From Isoetes taiwanensis (Eukaryota; Streptophyta; Lycopodiopsida; Isoetales; Isoetaceae): a stretch of DNA of 64,000 bases. The notes beneath the pieces were generated by a model. It did not search any database. It was not told where the DNA came from and worked only from the letters and a program-made list of their open reading frames with translations. Positions 25,401 through 35,930 of the stretch are shown one piece after another (the first letter of the stretch is position 1; each line of letters opens with the position of its first letter). Where the stretch lies: positions 12,924,213 to 12,988,212 of the forward strand of contig JAJEKV010000038.1 in assembly GCA_021234155.1 (NCBI GenBank), written 5' to 3'. Position numbers and translations under genes: made by a program.

Positions 25401-25422
25401 CAAAGAAGAAAACATTAAAGGA
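25401..25422. repeat. Target-site duplication, right copy
   Basis: Exact repeat of 23517-23538. Confidence 0.95.
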
Positions 25423-25682
25423 GACTCTGTTTGTCTATTCATATCTATTTCTGTGCCTCAAAAATCGCATGGCTTGTGGATCTGGATTTGTTGCTTTGTG
25501 CAAAGAAGAGCCATGACATATCATTGTTTTTCCTCCTTGCATGACAGAAACAAAAGAATGAAGACAAACAATCTACTTAAGTCTACATGTGCCAGTATTG
25601 CTACCTGCACTCAAAATAAATCCAAATTTATTATCTTCCATCGAGCAAACTATAACTGAATCAATATATGGAAACAAATAAC

Positions 25683-26110
25683 ACTTTGGTAAATCTATGC
25701 ACTAGCACCTCTAGTGGTAACCAACACACCAAAAAGGCAAATAATTTTTGAGCCTCAACCTCTACAAGGTTTTATCCCACACCCGACATACCATATCAAT
25801 TCATCCCCTTCCTTAAGATGCTTGAAAGCATGTTGGACACACCAATGTTGCAAAAGGGCAAATAATTTTTGAGCCTCAACCTCTACAAGGTTTTATCCCA
25901 CACCCCATTCATCCCCTTCTTTAAGATGCTTGAAAGCATGTTGAACACACCAATGTTGCAATGAGGAATTGAACCTTGTCTCTGATACCAAATGTTACGC
26001 ACTAGCACCTCTGATGATAACCAACATACCAAAAAGGCGAATCCTTTTTTAGCCCCAATGCGAGACTTTATCCATACCTCACATACCATATATAACTTCA
26101 GATTGAGGAA
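25683..26110 (-). mobile_element. LTR-retrotransposon remnant with tRNA-Met-type primer-binding site
   Basis: On the minus strand TGGTATCAGAG occurs at 25980-25990, the classic plant primer-binding site complementary to the 3' end of initiator tRNA-Met. It follows CGTAACA plus TT, a typical LTR end. The LTR would lie at 25993 and rightwards, the start of the internal region at lower coordinates. Related phrases (cactagcacctct, gagcctcaacctctacaagg, agatgcttgaaagcatgttg) recur at 25700-25990, so the neighbourhood is built from two to three rearranged copies of the same sequence. Confidence 0.55.
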
Positions 26111-26509
26111 GTTTGAACTCTTGTAACAACACAAAATTAATACTTGAGCATGAAATACAATGGACCATTGGATAATCGCCTAAATAATGACTATTCGTGT
26201 ATGGAATTCCACAATTCAGGTGCTCATCTTTTTTTTAGATGGTACTCAAAAACCACGATTCCGTTAATTTGAAATTATTCCACATTTCATTTTTTTGAAA
26301 ATGACATAAAAATGCGTCTTTCACACTTGATTTTGAGGTTCTTTGGAGTAACAGATAGGATTTTAAGGCTTCAATTTCCAAAGAATCTGGTTTAAAATTG
26401 ATCAAAGCATTAAAATACGAACATAAAATACGCGTTAAAAATTAATTTTATGAAGATTTCGCAGAAATATAGTAGAAAAATGGTCTATTTACATGAACTT
26501 TAGTGGTAG

Positions 26510-26990
26510 AAAAGTTAAGATTCTAACCTTTTAGACCAATATATTAGGTCTAATTTGAGGTCAAGTTGCAAGAATAGAGGCCCTTCTCTGCCGTACCTCG
26601 CGCTTAGCACGAGAATTGATGCAAAAATACAAATTTTAACTGTAAAAAAACTAAGATTCTCTGACCTTTCAAATCAATATACTATGTCCAATTGGATGGC
26701 AATGGCAAGGATAGCATACTCTTCTTTGCCACATCTCGCGCTAAGAGCGAGGGTTAATGCAAGAATTTAAATTTTAGTTGTACAAATTAGATGCCACATG
26801 GCAAGAATAGCAACCCATTCTCTGTCACATATCGCGCTACGTGGCGGTTAATGCAAAAATACAAATTCATGTTGTAAAAAAACTAAGAATTTAACCTTTC
26901 AATCAATATACTTAGTCCAATTGGATGTCGTATGACAAGAATAGTAAACCTTCTCTGCCACATCTCGCGCTTAGCGCGACAAGGCAAAAT
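26510..26990. repeat. Four-copy satellite-like repeat with palindromic GCGCTTAGCGC core
   Basis: The core ctcgcgct occurs at about 26597, 26735, 26831 and 26964 (spacings about 138, 96 and 133). Each copy is embedded in the same surroundings (aagaatag...ccttctctgccacatctcgcgct...aatgcaa-aatacaaatt). The best copy of the core is the palindrome gcgcttagcgc at 26966-26976. Confidence 0.8.
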
Positions 26991-26996
26991 AGGGAT

Positions 26997-27040
26997 TTTT
27001 TTTTTTTTTTGGTTTTTTTTTTTTTTTGTAAAAAAAATTT
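26997..27040. repeat. Poly-T/poly-A low-complexity block
   Basis: Two long T runs separated by GG and followed by a run of A. Confidence 0.9.
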
Positions 27041-27149
27041 CCTTTATCAAACACTTGCCAAACTAGAGCTCATCGAACTCATAGAAGGTAAGAATAGGAG
27101 CTCGCGTGTTGAGGCTCTAGTTGAGGAGCCAAGAGTTCGTATTGGTGTC

Positions 27150-27262
27150 AAGTGCCAGGAGCTCACTCAGCGCTAAGCACCAGGAACTCGCATTGGCCGC
27201 TAGGCGCCAGGGGAAGAAAAAAGAGAGAAACAATATTGGCCGCTAGGCGCCAGGCGCCAGAT
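27150..27262. repeat. Repeats of a GCCAGG/GCGCTAGGCGCC-like unit
   Basis: Phrases cagcgctaagcaccagg, ttggccgctaggcgccagg (27196) and ttggccgctaggcgccaggc (27236) recur. They share the short palindromic GCGCTWAGCGC flavour of the preceding satellite block. Confidence 0.6.
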
Positions 27263-27340
27263 AAAGACGTTCCCATTCAAGAAGAAAAAAGGACCAACTT
27301 AACCCCAAAATTTGTATTCCGTGGGAAGCCCATAACACTC

Positions 27341-27425
27341 GGCGGGAAATCCAAATTTTAATAGTAGGCGGGAAACTCAAAAGTAACACTGGGCGGGAAG
27401 CTTAAAACCAACACTCGGAGGGAAT
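27341..27425. repeat. Tandem 25-bp units carrying E2F-like GGCGGGAA boxes
   Basis: GGCGGGAAA occurs at 27341-27349 and 27367-27375 and GGCGGGAA at 27392-27399. A degraded fourth unit (cggagggaa) is at about 27416. The period is about 25 bases. GGCGGGAA(A) matches the E2F consensus TTTSSCGC on the opposite strand. No coding gene directly downstream could be shown to use them. Confidence 0.7.
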
Positions 27426-27429
27426 CCTG

Positions 27430-29610
27430 AAACTGACAACCCTAAAACTGACACATGGGGCCCCGACACACCTGGTGGGTTCAAAATCATGGAATAATTT
27501 CAAATTAATAGACTCGTGGTTCAAACCATAGCTTCTCCTTAGCCGCATTAAATATTGATAGTGGGAACTCTATAGTCGTTAGTACTGACATGAACACAAG
27601 GCTTAATTGCGAGTTCAAACCAAGCCTGTTCAAGAACAACTTCTGTTCGAACCGACATAAATCCACAAAGTAGGCATTACATTATCAAACATGGGACGTT
27701 AACAACAGTAGGTTCAATAAGGAAATATCTTCGACAACCGCAATAAAGTTCTTGTATCTTAAATAAGTAGGTATGGTATCATTTCACCCAACATGGTAAT
27801 ATCCTTCATAACTTATTGTTATGTCAATATCCTATATGAAAAATCATGTTCGTTGTTCTAACTAAGTCTCTATCGATGTAGCCACATGGTTAAGGGGTGA
27901 CCCTAGCTTGTGCAGCACTTGATGCCACTAAAATTATATGGTAACTAAAATGGATATCTTATCTATCCCTAGTCAAAAAGATTTGACAAGGATTGCAACC
28001 CCATTTCAATACTAGTCAATGTAGATCGATTGCTTCCATTATATGCACTCACAACCATCACTCCTAGAGTGCTATTGATGGGGAGAATATCCACACATCA
28101 CACTAATTGAAGATTAGATTCACTATGAAGGACTTATGTTGGCCCTCTACAATGCATATGATCATGGGCAAGGGGTGCAAATAAGTCTTAAACTATAAAA
28201 GTGCCTGTTTATTTTTTCAGAACTTTATAATGACATATATTTCACACAAAAAATGTTATATAAAATGAGCAAGGACCCATAGGGAGGTCCAAGCAAGGCA
28301 TCGAAAAAGAATGTTATGCACATGGTATTTAAATGCTAAAAATACCATGTATACGAATGTGTAGGGAGATGGACATCTGATAGGGATTTCTACCTAAAAG
28401 TAGCAAAACCATTGCAATCATCTTTTGGTTTTGTGAATCTTACAAGATATGACCTGGATGTGACACGTATTTCTGATTGGCACATATAATATAGAGTTTT
28501 TTATAATGTGCGCCAAAGGAGAAGAAAAAGAAGATCATGATCTAGGAGGCGTATCAAAACAAAAAGTTATTTTCTAATAAAAAATCTAACATAAATGAAT
28601 TTTGGTGGTCGCTTAATATGATTCTTTGAGTAACAATTCAACATTATGTGTTGTACAAACAGATGTTATATTATTGGTATATAGTTCTTGAATCTTCCAA
28701 TTGAAATAATGAAGTGTAACTAGGTTGCTTTATTGTCTAGAACACGATTATTAATATACAATAGTCTAGCTTAGTTTCGTTTTGCCATATTCATTGGTTG
28801 GGCAAGCAATTTGTGGAACATATATTTGAAGCTGATTGTTTAGGAATGATAAGTTTGATATATTCATCGAATTTCATTGCTTTATATGTTGTCTTGGATT
28901 TTATTCTTTTGAATTTATGTCATACAATTGGAATATGTGATGAATATTATACTACTACTTCAAAGAACATACTAGCCGCAACTTTTACAGTTATAATACA
29001 AAGTGATTGTCATGTCAAATATATTGTCCATTCTCGAGAATGTGTGAAGGCCGAGTGTGATATTTTACATGTCCATGGTATCAACATGTTATATTTTACA
29101 TGTCTAGGTACTATTATAAACAACTAATCAATTCTATTCTATAATAAATAAATGTAGTGATACGATTTTGAAGACCTGGAGCCAACCAGATATATGTAGG
29201 ACATAGGAATAAGGAAGTACTCAAGAACCATGTTTTGCGCATTGAGGAAGAGGACATATGTCACATTTCAACAATACAAGCGTCGAGAAAAGAAGGTACA
29301 AGGAGAAAAAAGATAAAGGGAGAGCACAGAAGGAAGGATGGAAAACGCTATGGAAAGGATACACCAAGTAAGACAAGCGAGGCCGACAAGGACAGGCCAA
29401 GTGGCGAGATCTAGGGTGCAGGCCACCAAGATGGCACGCCAACCGTCGTAAAGTAATCACAAATTTGAATTGAATTGAATTGATTAGGGACGAGGTTAAG
29501 ACAAACATGGAGGTTTGGGTGACATGTTGGCAAAACGAGACCATACATAGTGGAGGGGTACATCAAAAGAAGACTAGGTGGTCCAAGGGAACCTATGAGC
29601 TGGTCGGTGC
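27430..29610. other. AT-rich intergenic DNA
   Basis: No supported gene. A 109-codon open stretch at 28798-29127 lacks any recognisable motif. An AATTG repeat (ttgaattgaattgaattg) lies at 29464-29483. Confidence 0.5.
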
Positions 29611-29618
29611 AGAGCCGC

Positions 29619-29626
29619 TATATAAA
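29619..29626 (+). promoter_or_regulatory. TATA box of the glycine-rich protein gene
   Basis: TATATAAA lies 75 bases before the start codon at 29701, leaving room for a short 5' leader of about 40-50 bases. Confidence 0.7.
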
Positions 29627-29700
29627 CCCTTCCTCGTAAACCCAAAGCACATCAACGAGAGGCCTAGTAATTTCCTAGTTTTTTTCACAAGCTTCTACAA

Positions 29701-30689
29701 ATGGAGAAACTAGCTCCTTTCCTAGCGATCCTGCTCTTTCTGTGCATTCATTTTGCTCAAGGTCGAGAGAGATTTCTTCTTGAGCAGAACACTATCAGTG
29801 ATTCTTATAGCCATTATCCTGGCTCAGGCACTGGCTATGGCGCCGGTTCTGCCTCTGGGTATGACGCAGCTGCCGGAAGTAACAGTGGCAGCGGTCCTGG
29901 CTATGGCTATGGAAGTGGGTCGGGCTCAGGCTCTGCCGGATCAGGTTTTGGTTATGGCTATGGAGGTGGGAAAGGCAGATCCGATGTGGAGATCAAAACC
30001 CAACAGCATGCTGCTGCAACAGTTCACCCCGATGGTCTCTTAGATGGCCTTGGTCTAGGGATTGGTGCTGGTGTTGGCATTGGAGTTGGCCTTGGTGGTG
30101 GCGCATCCGGCTCGGGCTCCGGTACTGGCTCTGGTACTGGCTCTGGTACTGGCTCTGGCTCTGGCAATGGTTCTGGTTCGGGCTCTGGCAATGGTTTCGC
30201 AATGGCTCTGGCTCGCTCGCTGCGCACTGGCACTGGCACCGGCAGCCGGCTCGGCTCGGCTCCGGCTCGCTCCGGTTATGGCTCGGCCGTGCAGATGCCG
30301 GAAGTGGGAACTGGAAGTGGAAGCGGTATGGCAATGTGATCTGGTTCACGGTTACGGAAGTGGAAATGGTTATGGCTCGCTCGCAATCTTGGATCCGGAA
30401 GTGGCTTCGGGCTCGAGCCGCAGGATCCGGTTCGGGTAATGGTTATGGTGCTTGCTTCGGGCTCGAGCGTGCCGCTTATGGTAGCGGTGGTGGTAATGGC
30501 CTCGGTGTTGGATATGGCCATGGTAGTGGTTCTGGAAGTGGCTCAGGCAGTGGTTCCAATGGTTCTGGTTTTGGTTCTGGTCAAGGATCTGGCTCTGGTT
30601 ATGGCGTTGGTCTAGGAAATGGTAGTGGATCTGGCTCTGGCTCTGGGTCTGGGTCCGGGTCTGGTTATGGTGGTGGCCATGGACATTAA
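29701..30689 (+). CDS. Secreted glycine-rich protein (cell-wall GRP type), frame interrupted
   Basis: MEKLAPFLAILLFLCIHFAQ opens the protein and looks like a cleaved signal peptide (hydrophobic residues 5-19, cut near residue 21). After a short non-repetitive segment (RERFLLEQN...) come repeats of GSGSG, GYGYG and SGTGTG. A His/Asp-containing break at about residues 90-120 is followed by more GSG repeats. The first frame stops at 30337-30339. Gly/Ser/Tyr-rich coding continues in a second frame near 30345-30385 and a third from about 30430 to the stop at 30687-30689, ending GYGGGHGH. I read this as one gene of about 330 codons with two frameshifts. Proteins of this kind are structural components of plant walls; the role is inferred from composition only. 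TATA box and AATAAA signal frame it. Confidence 0.75.
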
Positions 30690-30785
30690 GTGGTCATTTT
30701 GATGATTTCATCATGAGTTGGTATCAAACAAATATGATAATGAGTAAATGCAGTAAATGGCTTATCTTGTAACTAACTATATATA

Positions 30786-30791
30786 AATAAA
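30786..30791 (+). terminator. Poly-A signal of the glycine-rich protein gene
   Basis: AATAAA about 97 bases after the final stop codon, in AT-rich sequence. Confidence 0.55.
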
Positions 30792-30907
30792 ATGGTCTAA
30801 GCAATTGTATTAGAGTTTTCTATACTAGAAAGATTGTTGATGCCTTTATTAAACCAAGCTTGACTTACATTAGCATAAATGTAAAATTGAATTTCCCCAC
30901 GTGTGAT

Positions 30908-31019
30908 GTAGAACGGAATGGGGGGAAGCCATTCTTGCTTCCCCCTGACCTGTAGAATCCGGAAGCGTCGTTCTGCAGGTCAGGGGGAAGCAAGAATGGC
31001 TTCCCCCATTCTGTTCTAC
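30908..31019. mobile_element. Foldback hairpin (MITE-like), about 49-bp arms
   Basis: The left arm 30908-30957 and right arm 30971-31019 are reverse complements with only about three differences (one base gap in a G run, two substitutions). The loop is 13 bases. A transcript would form a long near-perfect hairpin. No clear target duplication was seen. More inverted sequence follows: 31021-31036 (acgtcaaggtaaggtg) pairs with 31117-31132, and 30949-30959 with 31044-31054. Confidence 0.85.
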
Positions 31020-31249
31020 GACGTCAAGGTAAGGTGCTTACCTGATTCTACAGGTTTGTTGAAGCAATTTGTCATTCTGCTTAAGAATGAATCAAGAAAA
31101 GGATGGAATGCTCATCCACTTACCTTGACGTATGGGGGAAGCAAAGTTGAGAGGCAATTCTGCGACAACGGAAGCGGCCCCATATCCGGCCTTAGTTGGG
31201 AGCAGGTCTCCCCTTGTTGCAGAATCCTCGACCAATTTTGATTCCTCAT

Positions 31250-33180
31250 AACATGGAGGTTGGAGAGCCAGTGCATGCAGGAAAGTTTTTTTACTAGTTG
31301 TCCCTATAATGTTGAATATGGTTAGTTATTTTTGTGTCTGCTGTTTTGCTTTGTGGTTTCTCAAGGGGAAGCTATGGAGGCCACCCTTTGCACAGAATTT
31401 GTTGGGCTTACCAATCATATGATCCTTTATATCTCATGTGACATTTGGCAACACAATCTTATCTTCACATCGTAGGATGTGGGTAATCTTCAATGCAAGA
31501 GAACAACTTTTTTTTAGGACGACAAGCTTTATTCACCAATAAAAAATTGTAACAGAAGAAAATACAACTAGCAATAGAGCAGGCTTGGGGCAAAGGATCG
31601 GTAAAGTTGGGAACTTGGATTGAGCAAAATGTATCATACTTGGGCATGTGTAATATGTGTTTGAACCGTCCAAGCTTCATGCAGGATTTTGTGAAATACA
31701 AGATTTAAATCTTGAAGTATACATGCAAATGGATGTAAGAAATGGGTATAGTGTATTTTGCCATCTTCAAACAATTTACGAAGATTGATAATCTCTTTTA
31801 CGTTGAGTCAATGAGGTGTAGCCTTGCTTTTATGTGCTTTTTGGTCCATATGGTGTTATAAATTACTAAGAACTTTATCTCTATACTAAACAAGATCGAT
31901 AAAAGAACTAGAGGTAGTCACATACATGCATTCATCGCATTTGGCAAATAGTGAGTAAGATTTCTTTTGGCCCTAGAATTGTTTTGAATTTTAATTCCTT
32001 GCTTTTGTCGAGCAAAGACAATGGTTTATGAGTTGAAAAAACTTACGTTGTTATGGAGATTTTGATTACATACTGGAATCATAACTCTCCATAAATAATG
32101 TCATGCTGGAACACTCTATAGAAGTTGTTGCATGAACCCTTCATGCCATGCAAAAGTAGAAATAAGGCGTTGAATGTAAACTTATGGATTGCTATTTTTT
32201 CTGCTCCATCAGATGAATATAAAATTAGCGTAGACAGATCACATGTCCAAACATCCCTTCTTGAGCCCATAACAAAAATCACTGGCTAAGAACACTACAT
32301 GCAATAGAGCATGATAAATACGAATTAATAATGACAAAAAGATGGATTGGGCCAATTCTGACCCTGTGCACATATGGTTAAGCCTTAAACGTTCCAATCT
32401 TTTCTTGATCATCTATGTACATGGTGTTCAACTGAGCTACTCAGCTTGCACATATACGGCTAGAAAATTGCGAACCGCACTCAACCAAGCTGCTCAGCTT
32501 GTGCATGTACAACATGCCATCCATAGCTAGAAAATTGTAAACAACATTCAACAAAGGTTATTAGGCCATGCTTGTGGAGCATGGCAACTATTGGCTAGAA
32601 ATTTCGCAAATAGAAATCTTGTTTTGAAAAAAGCATTTAAGACCTAGATGTATGAGATATCACCTTGAATGCAAGCTCTTTGCGGTATTTTACATATGGA
32701 ATGTAGATATTGCTTCCCGCACTAGAATATTATATGGACAATAACACATTTGTCCCTTGCAATGGTGGATACTTATTAAATGTAATTCTCTAAAAACTCC
32801 TCCTCGCTGAAAAATACAATATAAATTTGCAATGTACATGCTTTCATATATGAAAAACACTTTCTAAGTAGGAATAATTTGCGCTGCCAAAAACATTCTT
32901 TTTTTAGTAGCCTCGTTGCATGCCCTAAGGTGAAAGAAATATAATGTTCCAAAGCATTTGAAGACCTAGGATCGTGATGAAGATAAAGCAATAAACATGA
33001 GAGAGTAATTACATAACCTAATCCATCTGACATTGTTTGGTCCAAAATTCTGAATCATATATTAATCTAGTCGTTAGTGCTTTTAAATCATTGGAAAAGC
33101 AATTGGAAGAATATTTAGACTTGATGCCCCGATAATGGTATGTTTTTCATGAAAGTAAATCAGAGCTCTTGGATATACTG
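31250..33180. other. AT-rich intergenic DNA with a short tandem repeat
   Basis: No supported gene. A three-copy imperfect repeat with period about 67 bases is visible around 32440-32610 (gctagaaaattgcgaac at 32459, gctagaaaattgtaaac at 32526, gctagaaatttcgcaaa at 32594). Confidence 0.5.
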
Positions 33181-33194
33181 CAAGGAACAACAAT

Positions 33195-33432
33195 AAGGCA
33201 GCTTGGTCCTGGGTGAGAGCCCTCTTTGGGACTTCATTATGCAGTCAGAAGATTCTCTTGGGAGTCCTTCCTAGCAGGTGGGCAGTGGCCAAGCGGCAGG
33301 CGTTTCATTTATGCAGAGCTTGGCTTTTGTGGCTGATTTGGAAAAGACGGAGAGCGAAGGTCTTTCAGAATGCAGTGCTTAGCCCTTTTCGGTTGGTTCC
33401 GATCTTGAGGCATAAGTTGTGGCCAGGGTAAT
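33195..33432 (+). pseudogene. LINE ORF2 C-terminal fragment
   Basis: A 72-codon open stretch contains AWLLWLIWKRRRAKVFQN. This matches the segment after the zf-RVT finger of plant L1 ORF2 (W-x2-W-x-I-W-x2-R-N/R-x3-F). No other LINE domain is adjacent, so it is a short relic. Confidence 0.55.
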
Positions 33433-34160
33433 AAAGAGTGGCTAAAATTCGCCAAATGGCGATTTTTTAGACCTTTAGTCAAATTTCATGGCTAAAGTTT
33501 ATAAAGGCAATTTTTTTAGAAAAAGCAATGTGCATTTCAAGCTTTAAATAGTAGTGCTCTCTTCTTGCAATTGTTGACCCTAAAGGGCTTTATCACCAAA
33601 TTCACCATTTGGATGCATTTGACCCCAACGTAAACATGCATGTTCCTTCAAACAATATTGTTTGTTCCTTATGAGTTGTACTTTGAACAACTTTGTTATC
33701 GTTTTGTAAAAGAAGCATATTGAATCAATGTCATTCATGTACTAATTAGTGCTCAAAGTTTGAAGTTAAATAGTTGCACTTTAGTTGGGGACCAAGAAAA
33801 ATTCGCCAACATAAGAATTTCATGTCATATAAATTTTACATTTTAGCCAAGTGGGAAGATAATTAAAAGGCTTTAATTTACCAAATTTCGCCAAGAAAAA
33901 ATCTAAGAACCTTTGTTTTTCATAGGTTTAGCCAACCTTAATTTGAATAGAAAAATATTTAGGGCCATTAAAATTTACCCTGGTTGTGGCAGGCGTACCA
34001 AGTCTCAAGCTTGTCTGGCACAGTTAAGCGGGAAATTTGGTCGACATTCCTACAGATTGTGGATCATGATGGGCGCTTCATTTCTTAGCACCACACTTAT
34101 CATTGTACTTGATCGCATTCTAGTGGTTTAATATGTAGCATTATAACAGGGGGTTCCTTG
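33433..34160. other. AT-rich DNA between two LINE remnants
   Basis: Nothing recognisable. Base composition changes sharply to GC-rich at about 34150. Confidence 0.5.
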
Positions 34161-34199
34161 CTACTACCGGACAACCTTGGCACATTCGGTTACCCTCCG

Positions 34200-34780
34200 A
34201 GGAAAATGAGCCGGAACCTGGCGGTGCCACGGGTTCGTGTGCATAATACCAGTGGCAACCCTCTTTTTCACGGCGCTGTTATTTCCCCGCGCAGCGGCAC
34301 CTTCTATCGCGACCACCCGTCTGGATAGGATGGACGTATGTCGATCATATGATGACATCTGGCGGCATCAGCGATTGGGTAAGGTCGTCCTTCTTGGAGA
34401 TTTCAATGCGGACGGGGGTAGAGCAGCCCATGCGACTTGACCCAACGGCGATGTCCTGCGGCCTACGCCCGCCAGAAGCACGGCCCCAGCGATTCCGGAT
34501 GGCCCACCCGAGGGTCACTTTCGCTTTGGCGGGCGATTGCTCTGCTATGTGGCATTTTTTGACTTGATAATTTGCAATGGCCTTTCCGCGATGGCGATTC
34601 ACCAAGTGCACATGCGAGGCGGGACAATCGAGGGGGAGGGTCTAGTGTGGTGGACTATGTGCTTGTAGTTGCGCCAAGATATGCATCTCATCGGTCGTTT
34701 CCGGTGGCACAGACAATGGGATGAGGAGGTCGACTCGCATCACCTCCACTTTATTTGGACTGGTTTGGCGAGCGCCAACC
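34200..34780 (+). pseudogene. Endonuclease domain of the GC-rich LINE
   Basis: LGKVVLLGDFNADGG at about 34378-34422 carries the GDFN motif of the EEP endonuclease fold. About 34640-34670 reads as VDYVLV and 34725-34750 has a D-S/H-H-L-x-F phrase in place of the closing SDHLP motif, each in its own frame. Non-functional. Confidence 0.65.
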
Positions 34781-35329
34781 CCCACTATGCCGGCCCTCGG
34801 CGGAGTCCTCGGTTGAGACTTCGATTATGGCGGTGCGAAGGACTTCAAGATGCTCATGGGCGCCCTCCCGGTAATTTCGACCTCCACACTAGAGCAGCAG
34901 GCAGACCCGGTGACCGCTATTACGGGATGCAATGGACAGTGCTTTAGCGGACCCACTTTGTCGCCGCTTCGAGGTCGGCCAACATTCCCTCATGTCGATG
35001 GTTTGATCGGGTGTAAAAGCAGCGCAGCGGCGGCTCGTCGATCCAGATCAGTAGTGCAGCTTTAGGCCACCACAGTACCGCGCCCATCTGAAGGACACAA
35101 AGGCGCGGTACCTTGCCTCTTTATCGGGGAGATGTTCGCTCTTTGGACACTCATCCTCGAACCTTTTGGCTTGAGAGTGCCCGAAGGCCCGATGACCCTA
35201 CGAGGGGGGACATCACATCGAGGCGTGGGAGCGGTACTACGGCGGCTCTATGACCCGCCCGGGGGCAGCGTGCATATACCGCGGGGGATGGCCCCATTGG
35301 TTCGTGGGCGAGGATGTTGAGGAGGGGGC

Positions 35330-35930
35330 ACGCAGCGGCTAGCTAATGGGAAAGGCGGTGACCTCGATGAATTATCGCGGTAGGGTTACTCAAAGTGGGC
35401 CCGAGGCTGACCCGTGCTTGTCTTGCGGTCCTCACTACCACTGTTGTGAGAGCATTGCGGGGGTTTCCCAGACAATGGACCCTGGCGGGGGGTTGTTCCC
35501 ATTCACAAAGGCCGACCCCCATTGTGACCAATTACGAGGACGATCATGTCGGTTAAATTATTTGCCAAATTGTTTGGCATTCTCGGCGGCAGTTGACCGG
35601 CGGAAGCGTGGATGTGCGAGCCCTCACCGCAGGCGGGAGCTTTTCGACCAGCCACTCAGCGATTGACCATATCTTTCTGTGCGGGCGATTGAAGGCGGCC
35701 GGAATCATAATTTGGACTTGTATTCTTTGCTTTGTGGACCCAAAAGGCTTTTTGTCGGTCCGGGGGAAAAGGCGTATTAAGGCTAAAATTGCGTCCTTGG
35801 AGGGCTCCTGTACTTTGCGAAGATACCATATCTGAGTTGTATGAGTTGTTTTGGCGGGGATGCGTGACGGGCCAAGCATTCACCGATGGTATCGAGTCGG
35901 CGGGGTTGCCCCCCTCTTCATAGCCAACAC
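35330..35930 (+). pseudogene. Reverse transcriptase remnant of the GC-rich LINE
   Basis: The phrase TSHSAIDHIFLCGRLK at about 35650-35700 corresponds to R-P-x-H-S-T-I-D-H-I-F in the related copy at 25.3 kb. It is followed by a segment reading CFVDPKGF, which matches the F-x-D-x-x-K-A-F catalytic aspartate motif A (lost Ala). NYRG at about 35365 fits the upstream N-W/Y-R-x-I motif. Later RT motifs are too scrambled to place. Confidence 0.6.

Noticed and set aside
29993-30521. Pro/Glu- and Gln/Ser-rich minus-strand open stretches
   Set aside because: They are antisense shadows of the Gly/Ser repeats of the GRP gene.
30918-31241. 107-codon open stretch after the GRP gene
   Set aside because: It runs through the foldback hairpin and has no domain; an accident of the inverted repeat.
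31275-31300. tttttttactagt as another Helitron end
   Set aside because: No GC hairpin lies at the proper distance upstream.
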